In this document: positions 27,252-39,600 of the stretch, piece after piece
How positions within the stretch are numbered: the stretch's first letter is position 1
Layout: every line of letters begins with the position of its first letter
Assembly: GCA_040954595.2 (NCBI GenBank)
Contig: CM082588.2
Span: 2,170,001 to 2,234,000 of the forward strand
Direction of reading: 5' to 3'
Origin: Balanoglossus misakiensis
Taxonomy: Eukaryota; Hemichordata
Length of the DNA stretch: 64,000 bases
Position numbers and translations under genes: made by a program
Notes under the pieces: generated by a model
What the model was told of the DNA's origin: nothing
The model's input: only the letters and a program-made list of their open reading frames with translations
Database searches by the model: none

Positions 27252-29031
27252 ATGGCGGCCTACAGTGCAGTGTTTGCTATCATCCTTGGCGTTGCGGTGA
27301 GCGGCCTGTCACAAGAAACATGTCCAACTTTCGCAACGCTATATTCTTATCCGAGTGGAATGGAGGGACAGTCTGACCATGCTTTGCATTACAGCAAAGC
27401 GACAGGTAAGGTTGGGAATGGGATTACAATGAACAGATGGGCCGTGGTACCGGGTGGGCGTTGCCACATGTTGTATGTTGCAGCCGCGCGCGTTGGCCGC
27501 TGCGCGCTAGAGGCTTGAGCTCCATCTCGATCTCCACACACGCGTGTCGTGCATAACAAACTTCCTGTCCCAATGTTTGAGTCAACTGACTGCATTTCGA
27601 TCCGTGGTTATATTTCCTTTCTGTGCGTTGTATAGTTTCTTGCGTTATGGCCTTCATCCGAAGGCTAGCTGCATCCCCACCCATCCCAGGGACGCGCGCG
27701 ACGCGCTGTGCAACTATACTGTTTACCGTTATGTTGTATTACCAACATAAACAATCTTGTTTATTTTCTAACAGTGGCCAAACCTGCACCACCATGGAAA
27801 GCACCTGCTATTGTTGATGGTGAAATTAAGGAATTGGAACTATCAGACTATAAAGGAAAATATGTTGTGATGCTGTTTTATCCTCTTGATTTGTAAGTTG
27901 ACAATTCATTTAACACCAGACCCGTGTTACTATTTTATTATGACACTGTGAAATACTAGTAAATACATCGACATCCAGATATGACAAGTAAAATTCAATT
28001 TTCACTGTTTTCATCTTTCAGTAATATTGTTTTGTCTCTTCAGTACATTTGTGTGTCCAACAGAAATCATTGCTTTTAGCAACCACGTCGAGGAGTTCAG
28101 AAAGATGAACGCAGAAGTGATTGGAATCTCAGTGGATTCACAGTTCACTCATCTGGCCTGGTAAGTAGCTGCCCCTCAACTGCCCCTCACCTTTGGACCT
28201 ATACATCCCTCCCATTATAGTAGACTTATTTCATGTCAAAAACCTTGCAGTGTTATGAAGCTGAATAACGGCTGACATTGAGCTATTTTGGAGTCAGCTT
28301 GTGCTCCAATAAACATCTGTTAATTGAGGAACATTTTCTCCCATTCTTAGGATTAACACCCCTCGTAATCAAGGTGGTCTGGGTGACATCAAGATCCCTC
28401 TGTTGTCAGATCTTACCCATCAGATTTCTAAAGATTATGGTGTCCTGTTGGAGGACCTGGGACATACATTGAGGTATGGGTGATTCTATTGCCGTAAAGG
28501 GAGTTCTACCCCTCCTATAGTTAAATTCCATGCATGCATCAACCCATTTACACACAGTCAGACCTACCAAACTAGAGTCAAAACTTGTTGTGTGTTCTAG
28601 ATGATCTCATTCAGTTAGTTTTTTTTTAAAAAGTCACCTTTAATGTTGACAGAGGTCTGTTCATCATCGATGACAAGGGTGTCCTGCGTCAGATCACAAT
28701 GAATGACTTGCCTGTTGGACGATCGGTTGAGGAAACTCTGCGTCTGGTACAAGCCTTCCAATACACTGACCAACACGGAGAAGTGTGTCCGTGTGAGTGG
28801 AAGCCTGGCAGTGACACAGTAAGTTCTTTTCTGATGAATGGTCGAACGAACGTAGCGTAGTCTGTGATTTTCGCCCATCTGTTTACATTTTAGGAAGTTC
28901 AGAGACTTTGATTGTTGTCCCTTGACAACTTTCACCTTTCTCTCAGAATAATTTCTGCCTACTTTCTATTTCAGATCATTCCAGATCCAGAGAAGAAAAA
29001 GGCCTACTTTGCAAAGCATGGCGATTTGTAA
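27252..29031 (+). CDS. PRDX4: peroxiredoxin 4, secretory 2-Cys peroxiredoxin
   Basis: Six exons, 27252-27405, 27775-27892, 28044-28160, 28352-28473, 28653-28818 and 28975-29031, give about 244 aa. The N-terminus is a signal peptide ([20 protein letters not shown]). It is followed by the PRDX4-specific extension ending in D-H-A-L-H-Y-S-K-A, like the D-H-S-L-H-L-S-K-A of vertebrate PRDX4. The thioredoxin-like core has the peroxidatic site FTFVCPTE, the GGLG loop (N-Q-G-G-L-G-D) and a C-terminal YF motif. These two features go with sensitivity to over-oxidation in eukaryotic 2-Cys peroxiredoxins. The resolving cysteine is in G-E-V-C-P-C-E-W, with a second cysteine where most have alanine. It reduces hydrogen peroxide in the ER and supports oxidative folding. 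The C-terminus HGDL is not a canonical KDEL signal. Confidence 0.94.
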
Positions 29032-29378
29032 CAGAAAAACTAATCAGTGGAATTCTGTTAGTTTTTTATTTTTCAAGAAAAAGGAAAAAAATCTGCTTGC
29101 GTACATGTTCTTTCGTCTTTCAAAGCTTATTAATACATTTGCAAGGAATCTTTATAATATACAGTTATGAAAGCAAGATAGCAATGTTATCTGGCCTGTA
29201 AGAGGTCATTCTGTCAAAAAGTGCCTTGTACACCAGCTTGAAGTTCTATTGTAATGCTACTTTGCGTGTATGTGTTTGCAAAAGTAAGTTGCCACACAGA
29301 CGTTTATCACTAGTAACAAAATACATGTATGGCCATTTCTGCTTCAAAAGTGTTGTTGCTGATGCAGTCTTGTGGCTA

Positions 29379-29384
29379 AATAAA
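29379..29384 (+). other. PRDX4 polyadenylation signal
   Basis: AATAAA about 350 bp past the PRDX4 stop codon, in an AT-rich 3' UTR. The 3' end of the next gene approaches from the other strand about 270 bp further on. Confidence 0.6.
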
Positions 29385-29657
29385 ATATCTTTGCAAAAAA
29401 CAGTGATACTCTGTTGATTGATTCTATTTTGTCAAGTTGAGCCATAGGTGCAAGTGCTGATTTGAACTCTTACTAATCAACACATGTGACAGTTCCCGGC
29501 ATGTGACCTGATGAAAATAAAAAAAAGAAAGGCGTATAAAGCGTTATTTCCAAAAGTATATTTTTGATGATCAACTACCAGACAGTTTTTATCTCAGCAC
29601 AGAACACCAAACTTGGTACTCATATCCTTTGCCGGAGGCCTGAGGGCGTGACATGTG

Positions 29658-31576
29658 TCATACCCGGTACATTCCGGGCGCTGGTGTTGGTCAATCGAAA
29701 TAATGAATAAATTTGCATGAGATCACTAAAATACTCATTTACATACCATGGTCATTGGCCACGGTATCGCAGATCTGTCTGTACTGGTTGGTCTCCTTCA
29801 GCCTGGCAAAGGCTGGGTTCCACCAGCTGGCCAGAGTGCTGTCTTTACGCATCATCATCGAGCCGCCACCTTTCACACAGGTTAGTTCATCAGAAACCTT
29901 CTGAACTTCGTTTTGGGTGAACATATTGACATTGACAAAAGCGGCGTCCACCTAAAACAAGCCAAAAACCCATCAGCTCTTGAAACTAAAACTCTTTCAA
30001 TGGGTAGAATAACTGTTTGGTTGTCGCCAAAATTGGTCTTACCTCTCCACTGTTGACTGCCCCCAAAATAGCATCTCTGCTAACGTAATGGGTTATCTGC
30101 TGTCCACCTAGTCCAACATTCTGTAAAGAGAAAATAGTTAAATTAATATTCGTTCACCGCGTTAAGAAAACTTGCCCATTCCCTTTTAGATACATAAAAA
30201 CGGGAAGGTTGTATGTAGTTATACCTGGATTTTGTCAGAATTCCTCTTGATGCAATATTCATCCGCCGCCCAACCATCCAGTACGGCTACTGTCTTATTG
30301 AGGATGTTGGTCCATTCGAAGTTACTGGGGTTTCCGTTTTTCACGTAGAAAGCTGCTCCCAACCCCTCACGGAATTCGTCGGTAAAATCCACAGAACGGA
30401 GGCGTTCGTACGTCGCAAACCAACCTGGATAGATGCAGAAAGAAAACGACTTGAAACAAAATGCAGGGAAACACGCACAAGAACACAAACTAGAATGGGT
30501 CAGATTTTATACAGATGTAAAACGGCAATTATACTCACCTGTACATGCATCGTACCACCTGCTCATTAAACCTGTACCAGCACGGGGCCAATGGCCGGCC
30601 TCGGAGTCCCAGCAATTCTGGTAAATGTCAAACACAAGTCGACAGTTTTTGTTCGCCACTTCGCACACTGTAATAAATTGCAATTTCCAGTTAAAGTATA
30701 TTTAGTCATCATTCGCAATTTCATTCATCCAATCAATCCATCCATCCATCCATCCATCCCATTCTCTCTCTGTCTCTCTCCACCCACCGACCGACACGTG
30801 CACCACTATTTTAATCTTAACTTATCACCTGCATTGACTATGTCAACGTGGAAGCCTCGCAGTCCGCCTTCTTCGTTTCTGACAAAAAAAGACAATTTCG
30901 TATTGAGAATGAGCAGAATTTTTATGATTTGTAGTCTACATATTATTGAGAGGTTACGAAAGTTTGACTGTCACAAGAATTTTATTACATTCTCCAGAAG
31001 AGACACCCTGTTCCAACTTACATGTATTCCAGACTTGTTCCGTCGTGTCCGATAGCAAAAGTCCACACGCGTTCACCAAATTCCGTGTCTGGTTGGCCTC
31101 CATCCTGTAATGTCGCTAGGAAGGACAAAACAGGGTGTTAGCGAAATAAGAAATGTCATATCAGCGACCTTACACTTGGGATTGTCACTTTTTCGTCTGA
31201 AAGATTGAAATGGGGGTATTTTAAAATCACCCAAGGGCGGTTATCGGGTTCAAGTTGCAAGATATCATACATAGAATATATCTTATTTTATTTATTGGAG
31301 CTTGCATCGTTCTCGTATGAAAAACCAACATGCATAAACATAAAGAAGATCATGACGTGACCATAGCCAACCTCCGTCATTTCCACCACCACCAACGTTG
31401 ATTGTCGTCATTGGTTGCCGGGTGAAACTGAACGCGGCGACGATGAGCGCCACCAACGCAACAATTGCGACAACGACTATAGCAACCAGAAGGACTTTAT
31501 TTGGAGTGTTGCTCGAGGAATCGCTTTCCACCATGGTTTCTTTGTCGAGTGAATAACTTTCGCTTCGTCCAGTCAT
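29658..31576 (-). CDS. membrane-anchored eukaryotic SBP_bac_3-like protein (member F)
   Basis: Exons 31576-31372, 31115-31022, 30878-30829, 30667-30539, 30424-30225, 30120-30043 and 29951-29747 join cleanly. The terminal exon is uncertain: 29680-29658 gives about 327 aa, while reading through the last donor stops at 29739. Residues 1-27 are charged with no signal peptide. Residues about 28-50 are one strong membrane helix, so this is probably a type II protein with an outside domain. The ectodomain follows the type-3 solute-binding fold: G-L-R-G-F-H-V-D-I-V (GF-x-x-D-L signature), R-L-R-S-V-D-F-T-D (ligand arginine and F-T-D), T-V-A-V-L-D-G-W, V-D-A-A-F-V, and a final M-R-K-D-S-T-L helix. It shares intron positions with members A-D but lacks the C-x-C cysteines and the intron at K-x-x-G. 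Ligand and role are unknown. Confidence 0.8.
30736..30760. repeat. (ATCC)n microsatellite
   Basis: A short tetranucleotide repeat in an intron of the membrane-anchored SBP-like gene, followed by a CT-rich stretch. Confidence 0.8.
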
Positions 31577-33367
31577 TTCCTAAGTATTAATATAAAAAAT
31601 GTACAATGCAATTAAAATGATGAAAATTATAAAGTTAAAGTATTCTCAGCAACTGTACGTCGCCAAAGCAAATGGTTTTCTGACTGATACGAGTTGGTGT
31701 TCATTTTTTAGGCCTACATCCCAAAATATCATTCATGGTCATGGCATTGTATTCGTGCATGGTATCGTACATGGGTGTGTCAACCCTCTATTGTAGGCAC
31801 TATATAGCCTTAGTCTGGTCCTCTAAATTGTGCTAATGATAATTAACAAAAAAGTTTGACGAGGGATTGCAATATGCCTATAGTCTTGCAAAGCCACAAT
31901 TACAGCCGATGATGGTTAAATTTACATTAGGCCTAGTAGCTAGACACAAAAAGCAAAATTGTTTGGAGTGAAAGGGGTAAACAACAATGAACCATTTTGA
32001 CCTGATTCGAGTCTAAAAGTAAAATGACCTAAATAACATTTTTTTACTGATTTGATAAAACTTCAGGAAAGTGAGTTGAGATATAATTTGTTGTGAATCC
32101 TTTCAAGTTACCTGGTGGTCTCCAGCTTAGTTGTTCCTAACGTAACGTAAGTCTTGATCAGGTATTTGTACGTTTGTTGTCTGTCACCCAAGATGGACCG
32201 TGCAGTAGTTGTTTCCGACCTGACCCAAGTAACCGTACCCTTTTTCAATATATTTACGGCTGCGACAACACGCTTTCATATTTAAATTCTCGCCAAGGTT
32301 CAGAGTGAAGTCAGTGGCTTGTAACTTAGCTAAATGATGGTGGTGGTGTACTGATTTAGTAAGCATGCAGAATATCGATTGACAATGTAAGCTTAATTAA
32401 AAACAAAATAGCATCAACATGTGTAGTTTTTTAAAAACTTTTTAGTACCACTTTAGCAGTAAGTAGCACTTGATTTTCAACCCATAAGAAGACCTACAAG
32501 TACAGGATGCCATTCATACCACAGTCCCCCCCCCCCTTATGACTGCCCTGTGTTATAAAAGAGGTGGCGGCTTTGAAATGTGTCTGTATACTGATCTCAT
32601 GAATTGCGATGTATAAGTACATGTACTCGTGTGTTTTTTTGCGATAAAAGCACGAAAAATGATCCACCGGTCGATCCAAAGATTTCCAAAATGTCGGCAC
32701 GAGGGCATTCATTGTGTTTGGAGACACCAACTTTTGTGACCCTTTTTTCGTGCTTTCTTTGTGTTCATTCGGGGTTGTCAATTTTATTATTCGGATATTA
32801 AGATGTCATGCCAATCGGCAATAAACTCTAATTCATAAATTAGTCTTCAGTTTCAATCGAGTGAGCAACTTGAAGTAAGGTTCAACCAGGTCCTTATTCG
32901 AATCCCGGCATGCACTGCAGCGAAATAAAAGCCAGTCGCCGTGAGTAAAGAAAAACCAAACATTTCTGACCTTAAAGTTTTGCTTCCGGTTTATGTGTTA
33001 CGTGTGCATGGTCAGCTGCTTGCATTCAATGCTGTCGTGTTGCTGAGCTAAGCGTTTGTATTGTGTGTAACGTTCACGATTCACTGTTGAGACAACAGAC
33101 AGTATTTCACCAGCCTAGAGAGAGGTGAGTGTTGTTTTGTTCGTTGCATAGACGCACCGGCCTAGGCACCGGTGATCATTGCAAGCTACACGTGCCACGC
33201 CCACAATGTTTATGTTATTCACGATTGACTGATTTGTGTTTATTTCAAGATGAGTTCTGCCCATAGTGTTTTCTCACCAAAATACTAGTAAACGTACATG
33301 TATAAACTGTTACCATCATAGCACAGGTAACTTAGAAATCTTGTTGTTATTGATGATGATGATGATG

Positions 33368-33400
<33 letters not shown>

Positions 33401-33431
33401 ATCATGATGATGATGATGAGGATGATGATGG

Positions 33432-33486
<55 letters not shown>

Positions 33487-33676
33487 GATGATGGTGATGA
33501 TGATGATGGTGATGATGATGATGATGATGGTGATGGTGATGATGAGGAGGAGGAGGAGGAAATGCAATCTTTTTAATGGAAAAATAGTACCGTGATTGTA
33601 ACTTGACTGTATGTGTGTCTTGTCTTTTCAGGTATATTATTATTTCCGCCAGTTACTGATTTAGGTATCAAGCAAT
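31577..33676. other. divergent interval between member F and SHPRH
   Basis: No coding exon is recognised. On the minus strand a donor near 32111 (CCACCAG then GTAACTTG) and an acceptor just before the start codon suggest a noncoding first exon for the SBP-like gene. On the plus strand a donor near 33126 (GTGAGT after CTAGAGAGAG) and an acceptor at 33630-33631 suggest a noncoding first exon for SHPRH. Promoters of both genes should lie between about 32150 and 33100 (inference). Confidence 0.45.
33351..33561. repeat. (GAT)n triplet repeat of about 210 bp
   Basis: Nearly uninterrupted TGA/GAT units with scattered TCA, GTG and AAG variants, ending in a GAG run. It lies inside the presumed 5' UTR intron of SHPRH. 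Poly-Met or poly-Ile ORFs here are artefacts. Confidence 0.95.
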
Positions 33677-36600
33677 ATGCCGAGAAAGAGAAAAGGGGTT
33701 CCACAGAAAGTGGATGAAGAAAAGAGAGAGTGCCTCTCTTGGAATATGTTTGATGACTTTGATTCGCAAGAAAACATGCATAGTGACCATGATGCCACAT
33801 CACAGCAGAGTACAAGTCAAGAAGGGACCAACCCAGTAACTCCAGTGGTAGCTGATACTTCATTGGTTGAGACAGTGGAGAATGCCAATCACCCTGCAGT
33901 CAGCAGCCAGTCAAAATGCTCATTCCTAAATCTGGAGAACGGCATTAGCCAGTCAGAATACAACAAAATATGGGAGGCAGCGGATTACAGTATTACTGTG
34001 CATGATGCTTTGAAGGTCAAACAGGGAGAGTGGACAGGCAAACTTGGAGAATTCCGAGTCAAGCTCGGCCCTTTTATTTACGAAGGACCAGAAAGGAAGT
34101 GGACGGCACCAAAAGTTTTACCAGACTATGAGAAATTCTCGTTGTTTATAAACAATGACAGCAATCTCCATTACCTAATCTATGATTGCTATGGCAACAA
34201 CAACAATGAGAATATCAACAACGTGAGGCCGGATAACATTTACAGCTGTTTCAAAATTCAAATTGAAATTCCAAAATCTAGATACCTTGATGATCTGGAG
34301 TACTTGCATCGTTATGCATCAGGGAGATTTCTCAGGGTTGTGAAGAGTCACTACGATCAGGTTGAAGCGGAGGTCGTCTTTGACGTCTATCTTCTCAAGT
34401 CATTTCTCAGCAAATTGAAGTACCAGTGTCAGCCAGGAAACTCAGGGAAACTGCAGTATCCACACTTACAGGGTTTAATGGAGTGGTTCTATGAAGTGCC
34501 TGTTTATAGTGAGTACACATAATGTATGGCCAATGGGTCACACATGGAGTCCTCATATTTACGTGTCTGTATTTTTGTGGATAAGTGATGTTATTCAGAT
34601 TGAGTGTGGGAACAAATTTACTGGTAATTCCTCATCTTTGATTATTCTCTGTGAATTCAGATGTTGAAGAGACCAGGAAGGGACCACTTCAAGATATTAA
34701 TGTGTTGTTCGATAATGTTCGAGATTATCACGCAAATGAAAAAAGAATATCCGATGTTGATCCGCAACATCCAAGCTTGCTTCCAATGCTCAGACCATAC
34801 CAGAGTCATGGGGTGCTTTGGATGCTTGAAAGAGAGCATTATGGGAAAGACAGCAGAGCAGGTAACCAAGGTATGTCAAGTAGACATTGTGAGTTCTGTT
34901 GTCAACAAGGATATTCAAAAAAGTTAAGCTGTGTGGTAGTTCCCCCATTAGTTCATTAATTCTAAGATTGCCACGAGTTCAAATTTTCAAAATTACCAGT
35001 TAATATCTCATGTGCCTTTATTACAGGAGAAGAAATTTACCCTCTATGGAGAGAAATCAAAATCAAAGATGACAAGATTCTATTCTACAATATTTACAAT
35101 GGAGAGTAAGTGCGACTGCCAGTTGGTTAAAATTAGTACATTGCTTAGGGACTGTCTGTCGATTGACATTGCTGCTGATTCTTTGATCTGGAGACATACT
35201 TTTCTTGAGAAATGAAAATAATATGGAAGTGGTACCACTTCTTTAATTTTCAGAATTGTATTAGATAAGCCAAGCAGGGTACCACAGCATCCAGGAGGTA
35301 TACTTGCAGATGAGATGGGACTTGGTAAAACTGTGGAAGTGTTAGCATGCATGTTGCTTCATCCAAGAACTGATCTCTCCTCTCAGAATCTACTTAGAGA
35401 CATGGCCACAAATAAGCAGGTACTTTTTCTCTATGCTTCTGCTTTTATCATGTGTTTTGCGGTAGCTTCAGCCATCACATTAGGTGAAGTGAAGTTTACT
35501 ACTCAATTACTCACACACCCAGCCACACACCCACTTACCGACTGTATGTCTTAATTCTTCACAGAAGAAAGACAACAAAAAACTTGGTGACGATTGTCAA
35601 GGTGCCACTGACAAAACAATGATGAGCATCTCAGATTCTAAGGAAGTCTCCAGCAATGAAACAGAGGCAACAAAAACAAATGATCAAAAACAAAATACAT
35701 GCCAGAACGGTCATGGCTGTGTGGGTGTGACTCCTGCAATCAAGGACATGAACACATCCACCGAGACCAACCCAGTCATTGAGATACCTGTGTGTAGCGA
35801 GAAAGCAGAAATGATGTCTGGCAGTACTTGTGAAGATAGAATCTCAGTGGATAAGAATGACAATGGTAAAGGTTGTGAGGAAGTTGTCACAGTGGAGCAA
35901 GGATGTGTTGCAGGAAATGCTATTGGTGGTCCAAGTTCAACCAACCAAGACCAAGGTATGGATGTAGACAACCACAACTCTGATTCCATGGGTGTGGATG
36001 ACCAGAAAGGTGGGAACAATGGTAAAGCTGTTTCCGGGACAACTGTTGAGCGGCTGGTGGTTAAGCCCACCAAGAAGACGGCATCTTACTGGTCGAGACT
36101 TGGAGCCAGGAGCAAAGTTCAATTCCAGTGCATCTGCGGTGTGAAAGAGACAGAGAAGGAAAAAGATGAGAAGCTGAGGGTCAAATGTGGCAAGTGTGAT
36201 CTGTGGCAGCATGCGGAGTGTGTCAACTATGACTGGGAACATGACGTCAAGTATTACTGCCCTCACTGTCTGGTGGCAATGGTAAGGAAAAGAGTCCGAG
36301 TCTATGTACCAGTTTGAACTCTATCTCGACATGTTATAAAAGACTCTGTTGGATGTGGCATGTAGAAATATGTGGTACATGTTTTCAATTAGGTTATACT
36401 GTAAATGATTCCTCCGATTCCATTTGAATTTCAGCCTCCTCTACCATCATGTGCGACATTGATCATCTCACCGACGTCCATATGTCACCAGTGGGTGGAT
36501 GAAATCAACAGACACATTAAAACAGCCACTCTCAAAGTGCTGGTAAGTACAACATAATTATACTGTGGATGCATCCATTCAACACAAATCCAAGTTTTTT

Positions 36601-39600
36601 TTTATCCAATCATATTGAAAACAACACAGCTCAGCCAAATGTTCTTTGCAAGACTTAGACATCAATGGTGACATTATCTGTTTTTTTTTCAGGTTTATCA
36701 GGGTGTCAAGAAGCACAGCTTTATTCAGCCTCATGTTCTCGGTGGCTACGATATCGTCATAACAACCTATGAGACACTACGGAATGAAATCAACTACGTA
36801 GATCTACCACACAGTAACAGTAAGTCAGACTAATTTGCATATAAGTAAATATATCACTGATGCAATTTGAATATGTACGCTATGTGTTCTATCTAACAGG
36901 CAGTACATTGTGGTATTGGAAATAGAACTGTAGTTTCCTGTTCTCTTGTTTTCTGCAGGTGACGAGGGTCGTCGTTTTCGCCATGCCAAGCGCTACATGG
37001 CAGTGCCTAGTCCAATCACAGCAGTCCAGTGGTGGAGGGTGTGTCTGGACGAAGCACAGATGGTTGAATGTGCCACCACCAAGGCAGCAGAGATGGCACT
37101 GAGATTGAGTGCTGTCAATAGATGGTGTGTCACTGGGACTCCTATACAGAAAGGAATGGAAGGTAATATGTGTATCATTATTAGGTGAAATTGTAACATA
37201 AATTTGGTCCTATGTCATGAGTGATTGCCTCATTATCATGTGGGTACATTATTTTTACACTGATTCATGCGATGAACATGCTATTATTTATTTTTTCAAA
37301 AACTTTAACCTGCATCTTTTCAGATCTGTATGGGCTGTTCCTGTTTCTGGGTGTAGATCCATACTGGGTCAAGTACTGGTGGAATAAACTGCTGTATCAA
37401 CCGTATCTGAATGGGAATCCAAGGCCGGTCAATGAAGCAGTGGCCAAAGTGCTATGGAGAACGGCCAAAAAAGATGTCCTCGATCAGGTAAATATGTGGT
37501 TTTAAACAAAAAAATTGAGTCGGGTACTATAAACCAGTCGAAAATTGTATTAAGTAGAAAAGCAGATGCCGTGATTTCTCTGACTTTATTTTCAGATCAA
37601 CATACCGAGCCAAGCAGAAAAAATCCACTGGCTCCGTTTCTCACCAGTGGAAGAACATTTCTATCGCAGGAAGCACGAAGACTGTGCTCAGGATGTTATC
37701 AGGGTGTTGAACAAATATCCCCAAGAACCGGAGACCAAACTCAGTCGGCTGGATCGTCAAGTAGTGCATGCTGTAAGTTCTGAAATCTTGTAAGATATTC
37801 TTAGATGGAGCTGTCATTGATACAACAAACAAAATGGCTGAATGTCAGCCATATTGGATCACATTACAAACCTCTGCCATCTGTTTTGTCACTTCACCTT
37901 TCCAGATGATGTGGCCACTCCTTAGACTCAGACAAGCCTGCTGTCATCCACAAGCTGTCCGTGGTGAATTCATTCCTCTGAACAAGAGCACAATGACGAT
38001 GGAAGAGCTGTTGAAGTCCTTGACACAGAAGACGAAACTGGAATGTGAAGAGGCCCACAGACAACTGATCTGTGCCCTCAATGGTTTAGCCGCTTTGCAT
38101 CTCATCAAAGAGGAGGTGATTCTACTGAAAATTATGCACATCGTTTTTTGCAAATTGTTCATTTGCTTAATGTTCCTGTATAGTCAATTACATGTATTTC
38201 CATCAACAATAAAACACTGGTGTTTCCTTTTAACAGCATGAAGAAGCAGCTGATAAATATCGCGAGGTCTTTCGTTCAGTTGAAGAGCACAGAGGCCAAT
38301 TGAAGACAGACTCTCTGCAGAGACTGCACGCTCTTCACAACTTACATGAGCTGCTTTCACAGAATCATCCTGGAATTGCTCCAACATTGAGAGACAGTGA
38401 ACTCAAAAAAGAGGTAGGAATTGCATGTCATTCGTGTTTACACAATGTATCAATACCATTTTCATGGTCTGTAAGTATGTGCATAGATGATTTGCCAATC
38501 AGAAGATCTGATATGTTCGGTTGGAATAATATGATCTCTCGTGCTTTCTCATAGGCTGATGACATCAAGTCAACATACATGGCAAAGGCCAATGCTTTGG
38601 TGTCGCAAACAGAAAAGAATCTTCGAGTCATTCAAGAAAAGATTACAGAGCTGAAAAGCAAGGTACAGTTGGTTGTCTTCATTCATAAACTTGTTTGTTG
38701 ATCCAGACATGTATGAGAATTTAACGTTGATAAAAATAATGATTTGGGTATGATCTCATGGGTACAATCATGTGACTGGGTACATCTCATGGACATAATG
38801 TTCTTCTTGTGGTGCACAGTTCCAAAAAGGATCTGATTGGTGGCTTGATTGCATAGCCAGGAGCATCTACACGTATGAAGATGAAGACTTGGTGCAGAGA
38901 ATCAAAGAAGAATTGGAATCCAAGGCATCCACTGACAGAATGTCTATTGTCAATAAGTAAGTGATCTCTGTTTACACTACTGTCATAGGTTCAGGGAAAG
39001 TCAATTTCATCCATGTTTCAAAAGCTGAATCAAACCATCATGTTGAGAGACAGTTTCAAATCAGTGATGTCCCATTCTCTGCTCCTTAGATTCCGTGATG
39101 TCAGGGGTTTGCAGTACGTGTTGACAAGCCACCTGGAGAAACTACAGGAATCACATGCCAGGCTGCTGCAGACGTTGCATGATTTGAGTGTTGATGCCAC
39201 GCCAGAGGTGTTGAACTCGGTTATCGAGTGCCACCTCAGACCGTTCAAGGGTATTGTCAAGAAAGAGTGAGTACAACTATTTGTGGTTTGTCAAGACTTG
39301 CTGTAAGATGTTGTTGAGAAATTTGCTTGTGTCTGATTGTTCAGCTTGTATTTTACAAAACAATACTTTTTGCCATTTTTTGCAGTTGTGTATTCTGTGA
39401 AGCAGATGATGTCTTCTCAGAATATGAAACAAAGTTGTTCTCAATGCAGACAAGGTGAGATGTGCAATATTTTAGGTTTTCCAGTTGTGTTCAGAGGAAG
39501 TTTGTAATTAGCAATGCAATGTAGTATTGAGTGAATTGTTTATCTCTCATGTAACTATACTTCACCAAATATGGCTGACAATAAGCATAATTTATGCAGA

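Noticed and set aside
32880-32940. tRNA-like B-box sequence (ATTCGAATCCCGG)
   Set aside because: No matching A box or acceptor stem could be paired around it; at most a SINE remnant, which cannot be shown.
33266-33595. ORF rich in methionine (and its isoleucine-rich complement)
   Set aside because: It is a translation of the GAT triplet repeat.
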